Shown: positions 33,122 to 43,059 of the stretch, piece by piece | Position numbering within the stretch: the stretch's first letter is position 1 | Layout: the number at the start of each line of letters is the position of its first letter | Assembly: GCA_010279815.1 (NCBI GenBank) | Contig: QEOQ01000238.1 | Span: 1,770-50,776, forward strand | Reading direction: 5' to 3' | DNA length: 49,007 bases | Origin: Brachionus plicatilis | Taxonomy: Eukaryota > Rotifera > Eurotatoria > Ploima > Brachionidae | Notes under the pieces: generated by a model | What the model was told of the DNA's origin: nothing | Databases searched by the model: none | What the model saw: only the letters and a program-made list of their open reading frames with translations | Program-made: the position numbers and the translations under genes

Positions 33122-33559
33122 AATACCTATTTTAATTAAATTTCAATAAAAAATTTTATTATTGATGCTCATTAACTTTTATAAATTAGGATTCAATTTA
33201 ATTTAATTAATATTAGAATCAGAAATAAGTATATTAAAAAAACATTTATCTTCCAATAAGAAAAAAGTAAAAGCAAAAATCAGGATTGGTTTGACATTTT
33301 TATTTCTGACAATTTTGTTTTTTTTTACATTCTGACTTTTTACATTCTGACTTTTTTTTTTCTGACAATTTTTTTTCTGACTTTTTTATTTCTGACAATT
33401 TTACTCTGACATTTTTGATTCTGACAATCTTAACCATCTCCTTCTTAACATAAAAGATAAACAAAAAAGATATAAGTGGTGTAAACAGTGACTTAATTAG
33501 ATAATTAATGATTAGTCCAGAGTTATTTTCAGTAATGAGTCCAATTTTTAGGTATTTAA

Positions 33560-34080
33560 TCGTAAATCAAGAGTAATAGTAAAAAGGTTTAAAAATGAAA
33601 AGTTTCACCCGAAGTTCTTTATACCAAGGATACAAAACGGTGGAGGGTCAGCTGGTATCTGGGGATGCATTTCTTACAAAGGCAATGGTATATGCAACAT
33701 TTATTCAGGATGAATTAATCAGTTTGCCTACATCAACACCTTGGAAAACAATCTTTACCATTTATTGAACTCCTATTTGAGCCAGACGACACTTGGATTT
33801 TTCAGCAAGATGGCGCTTCAGCACATACCGCTCACTCAGTGAGCGACTGGTTCAAAAAACAGAATATTGAGATTCTGCCATGGTGTGCCCGTTCACCAGA
33901 TCTCAGCCCAATTGAGAACTTTTGGTCATACATGGATGCCATAATGGCAAACATTAAAGTAACCTATATTGAGCATTTAAAAGAGGTTTTTCACAAAGAG
34001 TAGTTACAGATTCCGACTGAGTACGTACAAAATTGATTGAATCAATGCCAAAAAGAGTTTTAGCTTGTTATAAGGCTTAG
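33560..34080 (+). pseudogene. Tc1-like transposase C-terminal remnant
   Basis: Reads in shifting frames GGGSAGIWGCISYKGNG, FQQDGASAHTAHSVSDWF (second Asp), PWCARSPDLSPIENFWSYMD (Glu of DDE), with a frameshift near 33745 and stops near 34000-34040. The first Asp block and DNA-binding domain are gone. Confidence 0.75.
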
Positions 34081-34354
34081 GGTGGTCATTTCAAATATTA
34101 AATTGTAAAAATTTCTAAACTTTTGAAACGACTTTTTTATTTATTAATTGTATAGCTTTTTCTTTTTTTGTATTTTCTCTGTGATTTTTTATTTCACTTA
34201 ATTTTTTGTTTTTGTTTTATGTTTTTGGATTGATGACAGATAAAAGATTTTTAAAAAAAAAATCCGCTTTTTTCTAATTTCTCGCCTGTTATATACATAA
34301 AAACAATCTTTGTGTTAACAAATAAAAAAATTTCTAAACTTTTGCAACATACTG

Positions 34355-35051
34355 TATATTATATTGATTGGTATTACTAGGCATCTTTAATTAATAGCTT
34401 CGAGACGAATATGAAATTATTTATTTATTTAATTCAAATTAACCCCCATAAGGAAAAGTAAAATAAAAATAAAAAAAAAAGTAAAATTGAATACAAATAA
34501 AAATTAGAAATTTGAAAAGGAAAAAGATATAGCTATTGATAAAACCTTCTCTCGGCCAGAAGAATCGAACTGATTTAATTTGGTTTTATTAATTCATTTA
34601 AACGATTTCGATAAGATTTGAATCTTAAATTATTCAAACAAAGCTCTATAGAGTCCGAGATGTCGTCACGAATGTAAAATTGTCACTTAAGATCCAACTT
34701 CAGTTGACCAACACTCGTTAGTACCTATTCAAGATTTTCTTCAGTGAATTGCAACAATCGCTTGAGATCATTTCCAAAGGAAAGGATAGAACAATTGTTA
34801 GAAATTTTAAAGCATGAATACTTAAATATTTGTGATGATAAATGATTGAACCCGATAGAACTGATGAAAGACATCTTGGAAAAAAGATAAAGTTGTTCAA
34901 TTTTAAAAAGTCTAAAAACTTTTAGATTCCCAGACATATGACATTTAGATTTTAGGTTAAACATTTGTCTAACAAAGTTTTTTGATCAATTTTAAGATTT
35001 TTGAGGGTTTTGTTGTCCAGTGTTAGGTTTTCAAGACCATATGTGAATTGA
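34355..35051. other. AT-rich stretch; possible decayed leucine-rich gene on the minus strand
   Basis: Overlapping minus-strand frames at 34718-34964 contain regularly spaced leucines (NLKVFRLFKIEQLYLFSKM; further on LELCLNNLRF-like text), loosely LRR-like, but they are broken by stops and frame changes. I do not claim a gene. Confidence 0.25.
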
Positions 35052-35345
35052 GCAGACTTGTTTTTAAGTCACAAGTCTTGATTCAAGTCAGGTCAATGAT
35101 TTAATATTTGATACGAATAAAGTAGTTGCTTCCAAATTCCTGGCTGTTAATCTTGACCTATGTGGTCTGTTAATGTAACCAGATTAAGAAAAAAATTTTT
35201 CAACTGGTCCGAATGAAGCAGATATTGATAAAAATTTTTGTGCAAGTCATGACTTTAGAATTTAAAAAAAAATTTTAAGTCAAGTCATAACTTTAACTTA
35301 AATTTTTGTGACTTAGACTTAAAACTGTGGCTTATAAACAAGTCT
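35052..35345. mobile_element. hAT MITE (CAGAGTTG-related), complete 294-bp copy
   Basis: Ends GCAGACTTGTTTTTAAGTCA and (inverted) AGACTTGTTTATAAGCCAC, flanked by the exact 8-bp duplication TGAATTGA (35044-35051, 35346-35353). Shares about 200 bp with the fragment at 9257. Confidence 0.8.
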
Positions 35346-35889
35346 TGAATTGATAACGTATTACATTAAAATTTAAAAGATAATGTCAAATGTAGAATAT
35401 TTAGATTTTATTGTTTTAAAACGAAAATTATATTTTTATCATAATCAAAATAATTATTTTCTAAAAGTAAGAAAATGGTTTTCTTTTTTAAAGATAAAAA
35501 TATTATCTTTTTTTCTAGTTTGCTATTTTTATTGCAATAATTATCATCAGCGGATCAATAAAGGATTTTACATCTAATTGCATCGCTAGCAATGTTCTTT
35601 GATTCAAAAATTTACTCAAGCTGCCTTTACTCAATTTAAAACACAATAAGGTACTAGATCAAAACAAATTGATTTAAATTAACCAGTTCATATTAGCCAT
35701 TTTAAGAAATAAATTGATCAAAATAGCTAAATTAAAATAACCTCTACAGGTAAATAAAATCGCAATTAAATAGCCATAAGTGGCTATTTTTTCTTGTAAA
35801 TAAAAACACAACCGAAAAGTAAATTTTATTTCGTAGCTAACACATTCTATCAATTAATTTGTCAATTAAAAAGGTAATTAGGGAATTAA
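35346..35889. other. AT-rich stretch, possible left end of the decayed MULE
   Basis: Contains TAGCCATTTTAAG, ATAGCTAAATTAAAATA and a TAGCCATAAGTGGCTA palindrome. Related TAGC-rich text lies near 37920-38000, so these may be the worn terminal repeats of the MULE between them. Weak. Confidence 0.3.
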
Positions 35890-37127
35890 TTAATATTTAA
35901 ATAATAAAATAATATTCTCGAAAAAGCTCTCAAAATTTTCTTTGCTATACCCATTGAGCATTTCTTTCAATCTTTCATCCAAATTAGAACTTTTAACATT
36001 TTTTGATGCAACCAGACCAGTACGAGCCTTTAACAATTTGTTCCCAATTTTCTTATTTTCACGTCGGAGTGAGTCGATTAAAGAGTAAAAATTTGGATGC
36101 TTTTTCAACATGTTTCCAAATGAGTTATGCCAAGACTCGCAATAATTTGTCGTACGGTGTATGTCCTTAACTATCCTATCATGGATACTCCATAGTTCAA
36201 TCAAATATCAAGGACTTGTAAGAATTGTCGAATACTAAACTCCACGACTACGACCAGTTTTAATTGTTTCAATTTTACCGACATACTTTCTTCGAAATAA
36301 AAATAAAGTTCATTAATTTTAACATGAATTTCGTCTTTTAAATTTAATTTTGGCTTAATTAAATTAAAAATTTCAAGGACATCATCTGGTGGAAAATAGC
36401 AAAGCACAATAATAGACTTTATAAATGTCCTTTTTTCATATTATACGCTGCTTCGAGATCCAATTTTTGAATTTTGCGCAATCCAGATTGGTTGAGGTGA
36501 AAAAAAAACAATAAACTCGACTAGTAGGAAAGACTCTTTTTACAGCGTTAATAAACGCTACTTCAAAGGCACAACTTATCGAACAAGGTTCTACTGTTAA
36601 CTTTGATTTCATTACTTGTAAAAATTAGAAATAAATTTTCTATGTTTTACAAGGTAAGATTGCATAGACAAGTGCAAAGCTCTGATTATTTAAATAAACA
36701 TGCAGAGACTATACTTGTGAAAATAGTTTTGGGGAAATGTCGAATGTTCAATCGGCAAAAACATGAGCGTTCTCAAATAAATTTAAGTATTTAATATTTA
36801 AAAAATATAAAAAATCGATCAATGTCTTTTTCGCCAGAATCATGTATTAATAACCAATTATTTTGATCAATATCATATTTTAATTCATTTGGTATATTTT
36901 TTAACTGGTTCGGGCGGATAAGACGGTTGAGTTCTTTTTTTTTCACGATCTATAGCCTGCCTATCAGCATCCTCAGATGGAATGTTCACAATTTCTTCTG
37001 GCGTCTTGAGTTCGGAAATATATTGTGAACAAATTTTATTCGCATGTTCATCCGATACCGAGGCCTTTTCTTTTAATAGACGACGCTTTTTCAAGATTAG
37101 CGAATTTTGACGTGTCCGGTGCAAGAC
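35890..37127 (-). pseudogene. MULE transposase, heavily decayed
   Basis: Minus-strand pieces in order: a charged N-terminal part (36885-37124, EKASVSDEHANKIC..), NIPNELKYDIDQNNWLLIHD at ~36840-36900, the first catalytic block now reading D-stop-TFDISPKLFSQ (stop at 36748-36750), LVYAILPCKT, then SISCAFEVAFINAVKRVF in which the second Asp position is Ala, a zinc-binding-like CFFFHLNQS, and TTNYCESWHNSFGNML retaining the Glu block. At least five stops and several frameshifts. It resembles the 2482-3909 transposase in block order but not closely in sequence. Dead copy. Confidence 0.7.
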
Positions 37128-37211
37128 AATGAACTAATTCATCACTAATTTTCACAGCAAATTTTGTCCAATTTTATCACCAAACGTAGTACAACAACCA
37201 GTTACAGTATA

Positions 37212-37735
37212 CAGTAGAAATTCGATTATATGTAATGAAAAACTTTTTGGTCTTATATAAAATCGAATTTTACATATAATCGAATAGACCTGTAGACACA
37301 AATTTTATCTGATGAAAAAGTTTTGGACAAATAAAAAAGAGGGTTTTACATAAGATTTTATTTAAAAAAAAAGTTTGAAATAGAATAAAAAAGTATAAAA
37401 GTAAACATTTCTAAAAATTTAGGCTACGTTTTACAATGGAAATGAAGAAATATTTTGAGGGTTGCTTGTTTGAGGACCAGAAGTCTTAGCGGGTGACTTA
37501 GGTTTAAAAAGTATAATCATTATCATTGTATAGTAGCGGAATTAGTATAAAGAGTGGTTTTATCTATCAATTAAGGAAAATTAGCACTTTCCAAGTATTA
37601 GATCGTGAACTAATGCTTGGACAAATTTAAAAATTTCTAGAAACATAAGACAAGAAGAGTGTCAGTGGCGATTTTTGAAATTATATATAATCGAATTTAC
37701 ATATAACCGAATTACATATAATCGAATTTCTACTG
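37212..37735. mobile_element. 524-bp TA-flanked MITE, pogo-like ends
   Basis: CAGTAGAAATTCGATTATAT on the left and its complement on the right, each followed by further ATTCGATTATATG-type units; TA on both sides (37210-37211, 37736-37737). It has inserted into DNA just upstream of the decayed MULE coding part. Confidence 0.8.
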
Positions 37736-37949
37736 TACTTCCAGAAACATTTCCATTATTTGTAGTCGAGATACAAAAAAAATAATTATTCAATCATAGC
37801 ATTGGTTCTTGTTTTTGTGAAATTGTTTTTTGTCCACATTTTAAGTCCATGGACAATTTATTTAAATTTTCTCTTAACTCGTGAATCATTTTTTTAAATA
37901 GAAATGAGGTGAAAATAAAAATTGCCACTTAATAAGCGGTTTTAAACAT

Positions 37950-38837
37950 GCTTTTTTTTATTTCTTAATTTTGCTATTTTAAGCATAGCTAACATAATAC
38001 AGAGCCGACAATAAAGCTTTTTTAAAGCTAATAATTTACTTGAAAGTAAAAAATTAAAGTTTTTGTATTGAGAAAAAGTGAATTGATGTTCTTCATAAAT
38101 TAGAAGTGTGTTTTAATAATGCATAGGACCTTCCTTTGTTCCAAAATATTAACATTCTTTATTAATCCAAAAAATTTATTAGTAAGCAACAATAAATATT
38201 TATGTGATTTAAAACTTTAATTATTTTTATATCTTGTTTTAATTAAACATTTACTCATCTGACTTTGTTTTAATTAATGTAGTATCCTTGTAATGGTTCG
38301 GATTAATTTCACTCATATTATTTTAATAAATAATTTTAAAACGAATTCGTAACTTTTTTTTACACTCTTAAGTTGTGGCCAAACTTTATTGTAACAAGTG
38401 AATATAAACTTTGGAATAAAAATTTTGGCTTAAATATTAAATAAAGTACGATGCATTAGCATATTTTTTCATCGGTTATTTTCGATGAAATGGTTCCTAG
38501 CTTATTTGTGATTCATCTATCAATTCTCATCGATTAATCATCATTTTTTTTATGACTGGGAATTATATTAGACGAATTTATTTTTGCATATTTTTTCCTA
38601 AATATAAGATCATCATTGATGCGGATCTCAACTTCACTGAAAAGTTAAATATATAGTAAGCTTCCCTTTAAAAAGTTAAATACATTTAAAATTTACTCCT
38701 TTTAAAAATAGTTATTATCGACTAAAATTGAAGTTTAAGTTTTTCGTTTGTTTAAACCATTTTTTTAAAATTTAAAATAATTTTCTTTTCTTTTAATTCT
38801 AAATACTATTTGCAAAAACAATTTTAATATTTCAAAT
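37950..38837. other. AT-rich stretch
   Basis: Nothing recognisable beyond the possible MULE end near 37920-38000. Confidence 0.4.
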
Positions 38838-38961
38838 CAGAGTTGTTTAAAAGTCCCAAAAAGAAGTACAAGTCCGGACTTTTTTTTCTAAAGTCCCAGA
38901 AAAGACTTTGAATTTTTTTTCTTTAAAGTGACCAGAGACTTGTGTCTTTTAAACAATACTG
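38838..38961. mobile_element. hAT MITE (CAGAGTTG family), 124 bp
   Basis: CAGAGTTGTTTAAAAGTCCC on the left, CTTTTAAACAATACTG on the right. Internal AAAGTCC/GGACTTT words are inverted. The target duplication is not clear. Confidence 0.65.
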
Positions 38962-39041
38962 TTTATAAAAAATTTATGTTAAAGAAATTAGCTTTTTAAT
39001 TTTAAAACCAATATTTAAAATGAAATTCTGATTTAATTAAA

Positions 39042-39583
39042 ATATTATTATTATTATTATTATTAGTTTGCAACGAGCTAATGGCTCGAGGAGCTTGGAA
39101 AACAAGTTTTACCAAGCTATGGTAGATAAATTTATTTTAAATTAACACGAATTAAATTTATCATATTTGTTCATGAACGAATTAGTTGAAGTTGCAATCT
39201 GTGTTTCTTCTGGAAATTTATTCCATAATGGTACTGTTCGATTAGAAAAGAAGTTGTCTCTGACTGAGCAATGCTTAACAAGCTGTCTATATAGTTTTTG
39301 TCTTGAGCATCTCGTTTAGCCTGCCGGTCCATGATTCTCGTAAGCTGGTACATGACTCGCTGTATGATACCAAGATACTTAGTTGAAATTTTTTTTGAAT
39401 TTGTAAAGTTGGATCGTGTCACCTCTTTCCCTTCTCTTTTCGGGAGTTGTTAATCTTAGATAAAGTAGTCGTTTGTTGTAACTTTTATTTCTCAGTGATG
39501 GAACACTTTTAGTTGCTCGTCTTTGTACCTTTTCTATAAGCTTGATGTCTTGTTTCTTGTTCGGATTCCATGCATATTGGCTA
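39042..39583 (-). mobile_element. LINE 3' fragment with (TAA)n tail
   Basis: Minus strand reads YAWNPNKKQDIKLIEKVQRR, LTTPEKRRERGDTIQLYK, then after frame changes ETTSFLIEQYHYGINFQKKH: the ORF2 C-terminus. Next comes a UTR with CTACCATAGCTTGG and AGCTCCTCGAGCCATTAGCT, then a (TAA)n run (39042-39065 as ATT repeats). 5'-truncated, with at least two frameshifts. Confidence 0.75.
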
Positions 39584-39712
39584 AGAAAAAAGCATCCCTT
39601 AAAATCCATTTAAAAAAGCTTCTTAAAAAGTGACTTAAAAAAAACAGTAGAAGTGACTTTTTATCCAACTTAATATCCGTTTTAAAAAGCATCCAAGACG
39701 CTTTTTTTTCAG
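39583..39712. repeat. possible small inverted-repeat element
   Basis: AAAAAAGCATCC..AAAAAGTGACTT on the left pairs loosely with AAGTGACTTTTTATCC..GGATGC on the right. About 130 bp, abutting the LINE fragment. Confidence 0.3.
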
Positions 39713-40838
39713 TGAACTAAAGCAGTTTCAAGTAATTAAATTACAAATAACGTCATGTTTTTGTAGAATAGTGAAATGCCGTTATTCAACTTTAGTCAAA
39801 ATCTAAAATCAATCGATTGCAAAAAAAAATTGTATACCAATGCGATAATGCTAATCTAAAATATTTATTAAAAAATTTTGCACTAAATTAATTTAAAAAA
39901 AAAGAATTTATTAAATAAATTATCTACGATTTTTGAATCCCGTCTTATCATGTCAAGGACTAAGAAATGGATAGGACAATAGTAATTAGTTCGAAAAGAT
40001 GTGTTAATTTTTTGTGTTTGAATTTCAAAATGTATCCAATGTTGAAATAACATTGAAAAAGTGCGATGTTTCAAATATTTTTTTTCAGTTTCAGGTAAAA
40101 AAATAATTTTAAGTTAATATTGCAGGTGTGAAAAACCCTTTTTTTTTTTAATTTTGACTTTGGGTTTATGGTATGATGATCCTTAAGATAATATTTAAAA
40201 AACGTTTAAATATTTTAAGTTTAAAAAACTATCATGTTCTGTTTTCCATTTTTTATAAATTGAGTTTTTGTTAAAATTCATCAAACGAACGTCAATTATC
40301 ACTAAAGTCAAAATTTTTAAAGAAAAAAAACAACAATGGTTCATCTATTACTGGAACAATTCTTGTTCTAAGATTTTATGAACTATTAGTTCACCTTATC
40401 TAAGAATTGTTCAGCTAATTTGATATCCTTCATCTATTTAGAAAAAAGCTATATGTAATTTCAAAAAATAAGATAGATAAAAAAATCATTACATAAAATC
40501 AAGCACTCGACAGGTAAAAAATTAATTTTTATTTTATTTATTTTTTTTATTTATGTATAAAGGTAAATATTTAAAGAGAGAGCGCATTTGAGGCAATTGG
40601 AAGTTAGTGATCAATTTATGATGCTCAAAACAAACTATAACTATTAAATAAATTGCTATTTCTTAAAAGAAATAATGCAGGAATACATTTTTGGATTTAA
40701 AATATTATGTTAAATAAAAAATAAACTCTGCAATATCAAAATTCATAATGCAGAGTGCACATCATCGAAATGATGCTATTTTAAGAAGATAATTTTTTGC
40801 AGACTTTTGCAGATTTTACCTTTAGATTTATTAAAGTA
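39713..40838. other. AT-rich stretch
   Basis: Nothing recognisable; the open frame at 39883-40074 on the minus strand has no family resemblance and local base composition. Confidence 0.5.
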
Positions 40839-41260
40839 CCGTAATGCCTTGCCCCCTGATGAGGCATTTATTTTCAGAATTCTAGATTTTAATGCATGTA
40901 TTAAACCCACTTTTTTTTTCCAGATACGCTGCGACTAAAAATGCTGCAGTTAATGTCAAAATTTTGGTATAAATGCCGCATTAAATATGTAAAAAATAAT
41001 AAAAAAATGTTTTTCTATTTTTTCAATTGTTTCAAAATTTGAAACACAAAAAATGTTCTTCGGACATAATGCATGCATGAAAAGTTAAAATTTTGAGTTT
41101 CAATGCTAGTTTATTTAATTCATTTTTAACGCTTTTAAGTGTCCAATTTTTTTTTATAATTTTTATAACTATTATAATAATTCTTAAGCGGGTTAAATGC
41201 AGCATTAAAATCCAGAATTCTGGTTTAAGGTGCAATGCATTAGGGGGCAAGGCATTACGG
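40839..41260. mobile_element. 422-bp TA-flanked MITE with GC-rich tips
   Basis: CCGTAATGCCTTGCCCCC on the left and its exact complement on the right, with imperfect inversion for about 65 bp (CAGAATTCT(A/G)GATTTTAATGC). TA flanks both ends (40837-40838, 41261-41262). Confidence 0.8.
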
Positions 41261-41271
41261 TATGTTAAAAC

Positions 41272-41602
41272 TGTAATAAACGTGGTTTTTGTTTATTATC
41301 TTTTTGTACATAGACGAGTATTAATTTAATAACTCCCGCTATGCTTTTGTTGAGAGACCAAACAATTAAAGAAGAAACTTTTTAAGGATAAATCTTTATT
41401 TGTAATAAATTGGAATCTCAAACTAATAAGTGAAAAACAAGCATTTAAATATGCAAAATTATGACTAGGAAATAATAACTACTGTAACTGAAGAAAATAA
41501 TAACTACTGTAACTGAAGAAAATAATATCGTTACTGTTGAAAATAATATGGTAACTGTTTTTTAACTCAAATTTAATACGACATTAAATTTGGGTTATTA
41601 CA
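41272..41602 (-). repeat. 3' LTR (331 bp)
   Basis: Same as the other LTR except for a tandem 25-bp duplication around 41478-41527 (unit AACTACTGTAACTGAAGAAA...) and three substitutions. On the minus strand it has an AATAAA poly(A) signal (forward TTTATT near 41395). Confidence 0.9.
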
Positions 41603-41616
41603 TACCTTCCCCTCAA
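41603..41616 (-). promoter_or_regulatory. polypurine tract
   Basis: On the minus strand GAGGGGAAGGTA directly precedes the 3' LTR, the position and composition needed to prime plus-strand synthesis. Confidence 0.7.
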
Positions 41617-41703
41617 TGAAGAAGTGAATAGCCCTGAGAAAAATATGAAAAACAAATATAACAAAAACAAACAAACAAAAAAAAAATTATATAATCTGCC
41701 AAC

Positions 41704-42773
41704 TCAGAATAAATGCAAACAATTTGTTACTTCCACTCCTCGACACATTGGGCAGAGCGAGCTACCCTCGAGCTCTGTCAGTCGATGATGGCACAGGCTA
41801 CACAACATGTGAGAACAGAATAGGGCAACTGCCCTGCGCTCACTTGTCTAGAACTCGAGACAGACCGGACACTTCAACGGCTCCTCTTGTTCTAGGCGAC
41901 CACGCAACTCCTCATTTTCCTCTTCCAATTGCTCGACTCTCTGAGTTGCGGACTGCAATTCTGCGCACACAACTGATGGTCCTTAATCGACAACTGGGCT
42001 TCTACCTCGCGGTACGTTTGACTCAATTGCTCATTTTTTACCCGTAGCTCGTCCAACTCACTCTCTAATCTGTCCTTGTCATCCGATAGTACCCGACAAA
42101 TTTCGGAAGCTTCCCGAAACTCCGCTTTCAAATCAGTGACGGTCATAGCCTGCTCCAATTTAGCTGCTAGTCTCCCTTTCAATTTTTCCAAGTTGGCTTC
42201 GGAGATTTGTACCATAGATCTCATTACACCTCTACCTTTCCATCTCTTAATGGTATCTTCTTTCACCTTTATCAAGGCTTCCATATCCCCTATTTCACCT
42301 TCCACTGAGTTCGCGCGATGTTGTTGAATTTGGCCTTCCAACTGAGTGGCATATTGGGTGGTTTGCTCCAATTGCTCTTCCAACTTCACTCTCTCGTCCA
42401 CAAGCTTCATACGTTCTAGCTCCCACTCGTCCTCTTTCGACTGTAGTTCGTTGATTAGAGTCTGAACTCTCGGCGTATGTTCCGTATTTATACGATGAGC
42501 TGGAGTCGGTAGAGGGTTAATCTTCACATTGAGTTCTCGGCCTCGATGACTTATTCCATTCAATCGTTGTACCACTATTGAATGGATATCCGAGTTGAAG
42601 AATCTCAAGAAGGCGTAAGTGGTTTGGACTTGTGGATTGTGGACTTTATGGACGTGCAACCACTCCACCCGTGTGCGAAATTCACTTTGCAATGGACGGA
42701 TAATGGACCACAAATAATTTGTATTATTTTGCTCGTTCGTAACGCTGGAGATCATGATGTCGTATTGAGCCAT
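41704..42773 (-). pseudogene. RRM-like / coiled-coil / C3HC4 RING protein in the retrotransposon
   Basis: Lies between integrase and the 3' LTR, same strand as pol. ATG 42773 sits in ACCATGG, a perfect Kozak context. Residues ~1-90 look like an RNA-recognition motif: YDIMISSV (strand 1), TTYAFLRFF (RNP1-like), then VVQRLNGISHRGRELNVKI, the usual LNG...GRELxV ending. Residues ~105-270 are a charged heptad-rich coiled coil (DERVKLEEQLEQTTQYATQL). After a frameshift at about 41960-41972 the coil continues (VEQLEEENEELRGRLEQ) into a RING: CPVC (41860-41871), CSHMLCSLC, CPMC, spacing C3HC4, with one TAG at 41848-41850 inside and a natural stop at 41704-41706. GC is near 48%, far above pol. Known cellular RINGs act as ubiquitin ligases; an RRM-coil-RING suggests an RNA-bound ligase. 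Domain calls are by eye. It is not an env: no signal peptide or membrane segment. Confidence 0.75.
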
Positions 42774-43059
42774 GGTAATTTTTTTTTTTTGTTTTGATTG
42801 AAGCTCTTATTATAATTTAAAAAAAAAAGAAATAGAAAATTACAATAATACTGAAAAAGGAAATGAAAGGAAGAGAAAAGTGATTTTTTACAAATTTTCA
42901 AAAATAATTTGAAACTTGAAATTAATTATAATTTTACAATTTTTGAAATTAAAATTTTTTACTTATGTAAGTAATAAAGGCAAAGAAAACATAACAAAAT
43001 TTTGAAAATATATTTTAGAAAACATTACGCTAGAAAAATTTTTAAATATTAGGGAAACA
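42774..43059 (-). other. AT-rich spacer between pol and the extra gene
   Basis: Contains an A-rich run directly before the ATG on the minus strand and no frame of note. A subgenomic RNA or splice acceptor for the extra gene would have to lie here or upstream; I cannot point to one. Confidence 0.4.

Larger units (their letters stand above)
32076..33440 (-). mobile_element. MULE with Ulp1-like protease, nested in the Tc1 element
   Basis: An exact 9-bp duplication CTTCTTAAC (32067-32075, 33441-33449) flanks inverted ends GATTATGGTTAAGATTG and GAGATGGTTAAGATTG. Both ends contain reiterated TGTCAGAAAAAA units. Coding remnants on the minus strand are a MULE transposase piece (right) and a C48/Ulp1 protease domain (left). 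The 9-bp duplication is typical of MULEs. Confidence 0.85.
31385..34354 (+). mobile_element. Tc1-like transposon with IR/DR ends, split by a MULE
   Basis: Outer ends CAGTATGTTGCAAAAGTTTA and its exact complement; TA follows the right end, AA precedes the left. The core TGCAAAAGTTTAGAAATT occurs twice per end: 31393-31410 and 31611-31628 on the left, inverted at 34110-34127 (one-base variant) and 34329-34346 on the right, about 218 bp apart on each side. This is the IR/DR layout known from Sleeping Beauty-type Tc1 elements. A transposase remnant lies at 33560-34080. Confidence 0.8.

Noticed and set aside
34718..34964. LRR or F-box gene on the minus strand
   Set aside because: Leucine spacing is suggestive, but frames are short, overlapping and broken; no initiator, splice sites or F-box motif.
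39883..40074. 63-residue minus-strand open frame
   Set aside because: No domain, local composition, no supporting signals.
41704..42773. Extra retrotransposon gene as an envelope protein
   Set aside because: No signal peptide, furin-like site or membrane span; RRM, coiled coil and RING motifs instead.
41724..42797. Plus-strand open frames opposite the RRM/RING gene
   Set aside because: Shadows of the higher-GC minus-strand gene; no domain resemblance.
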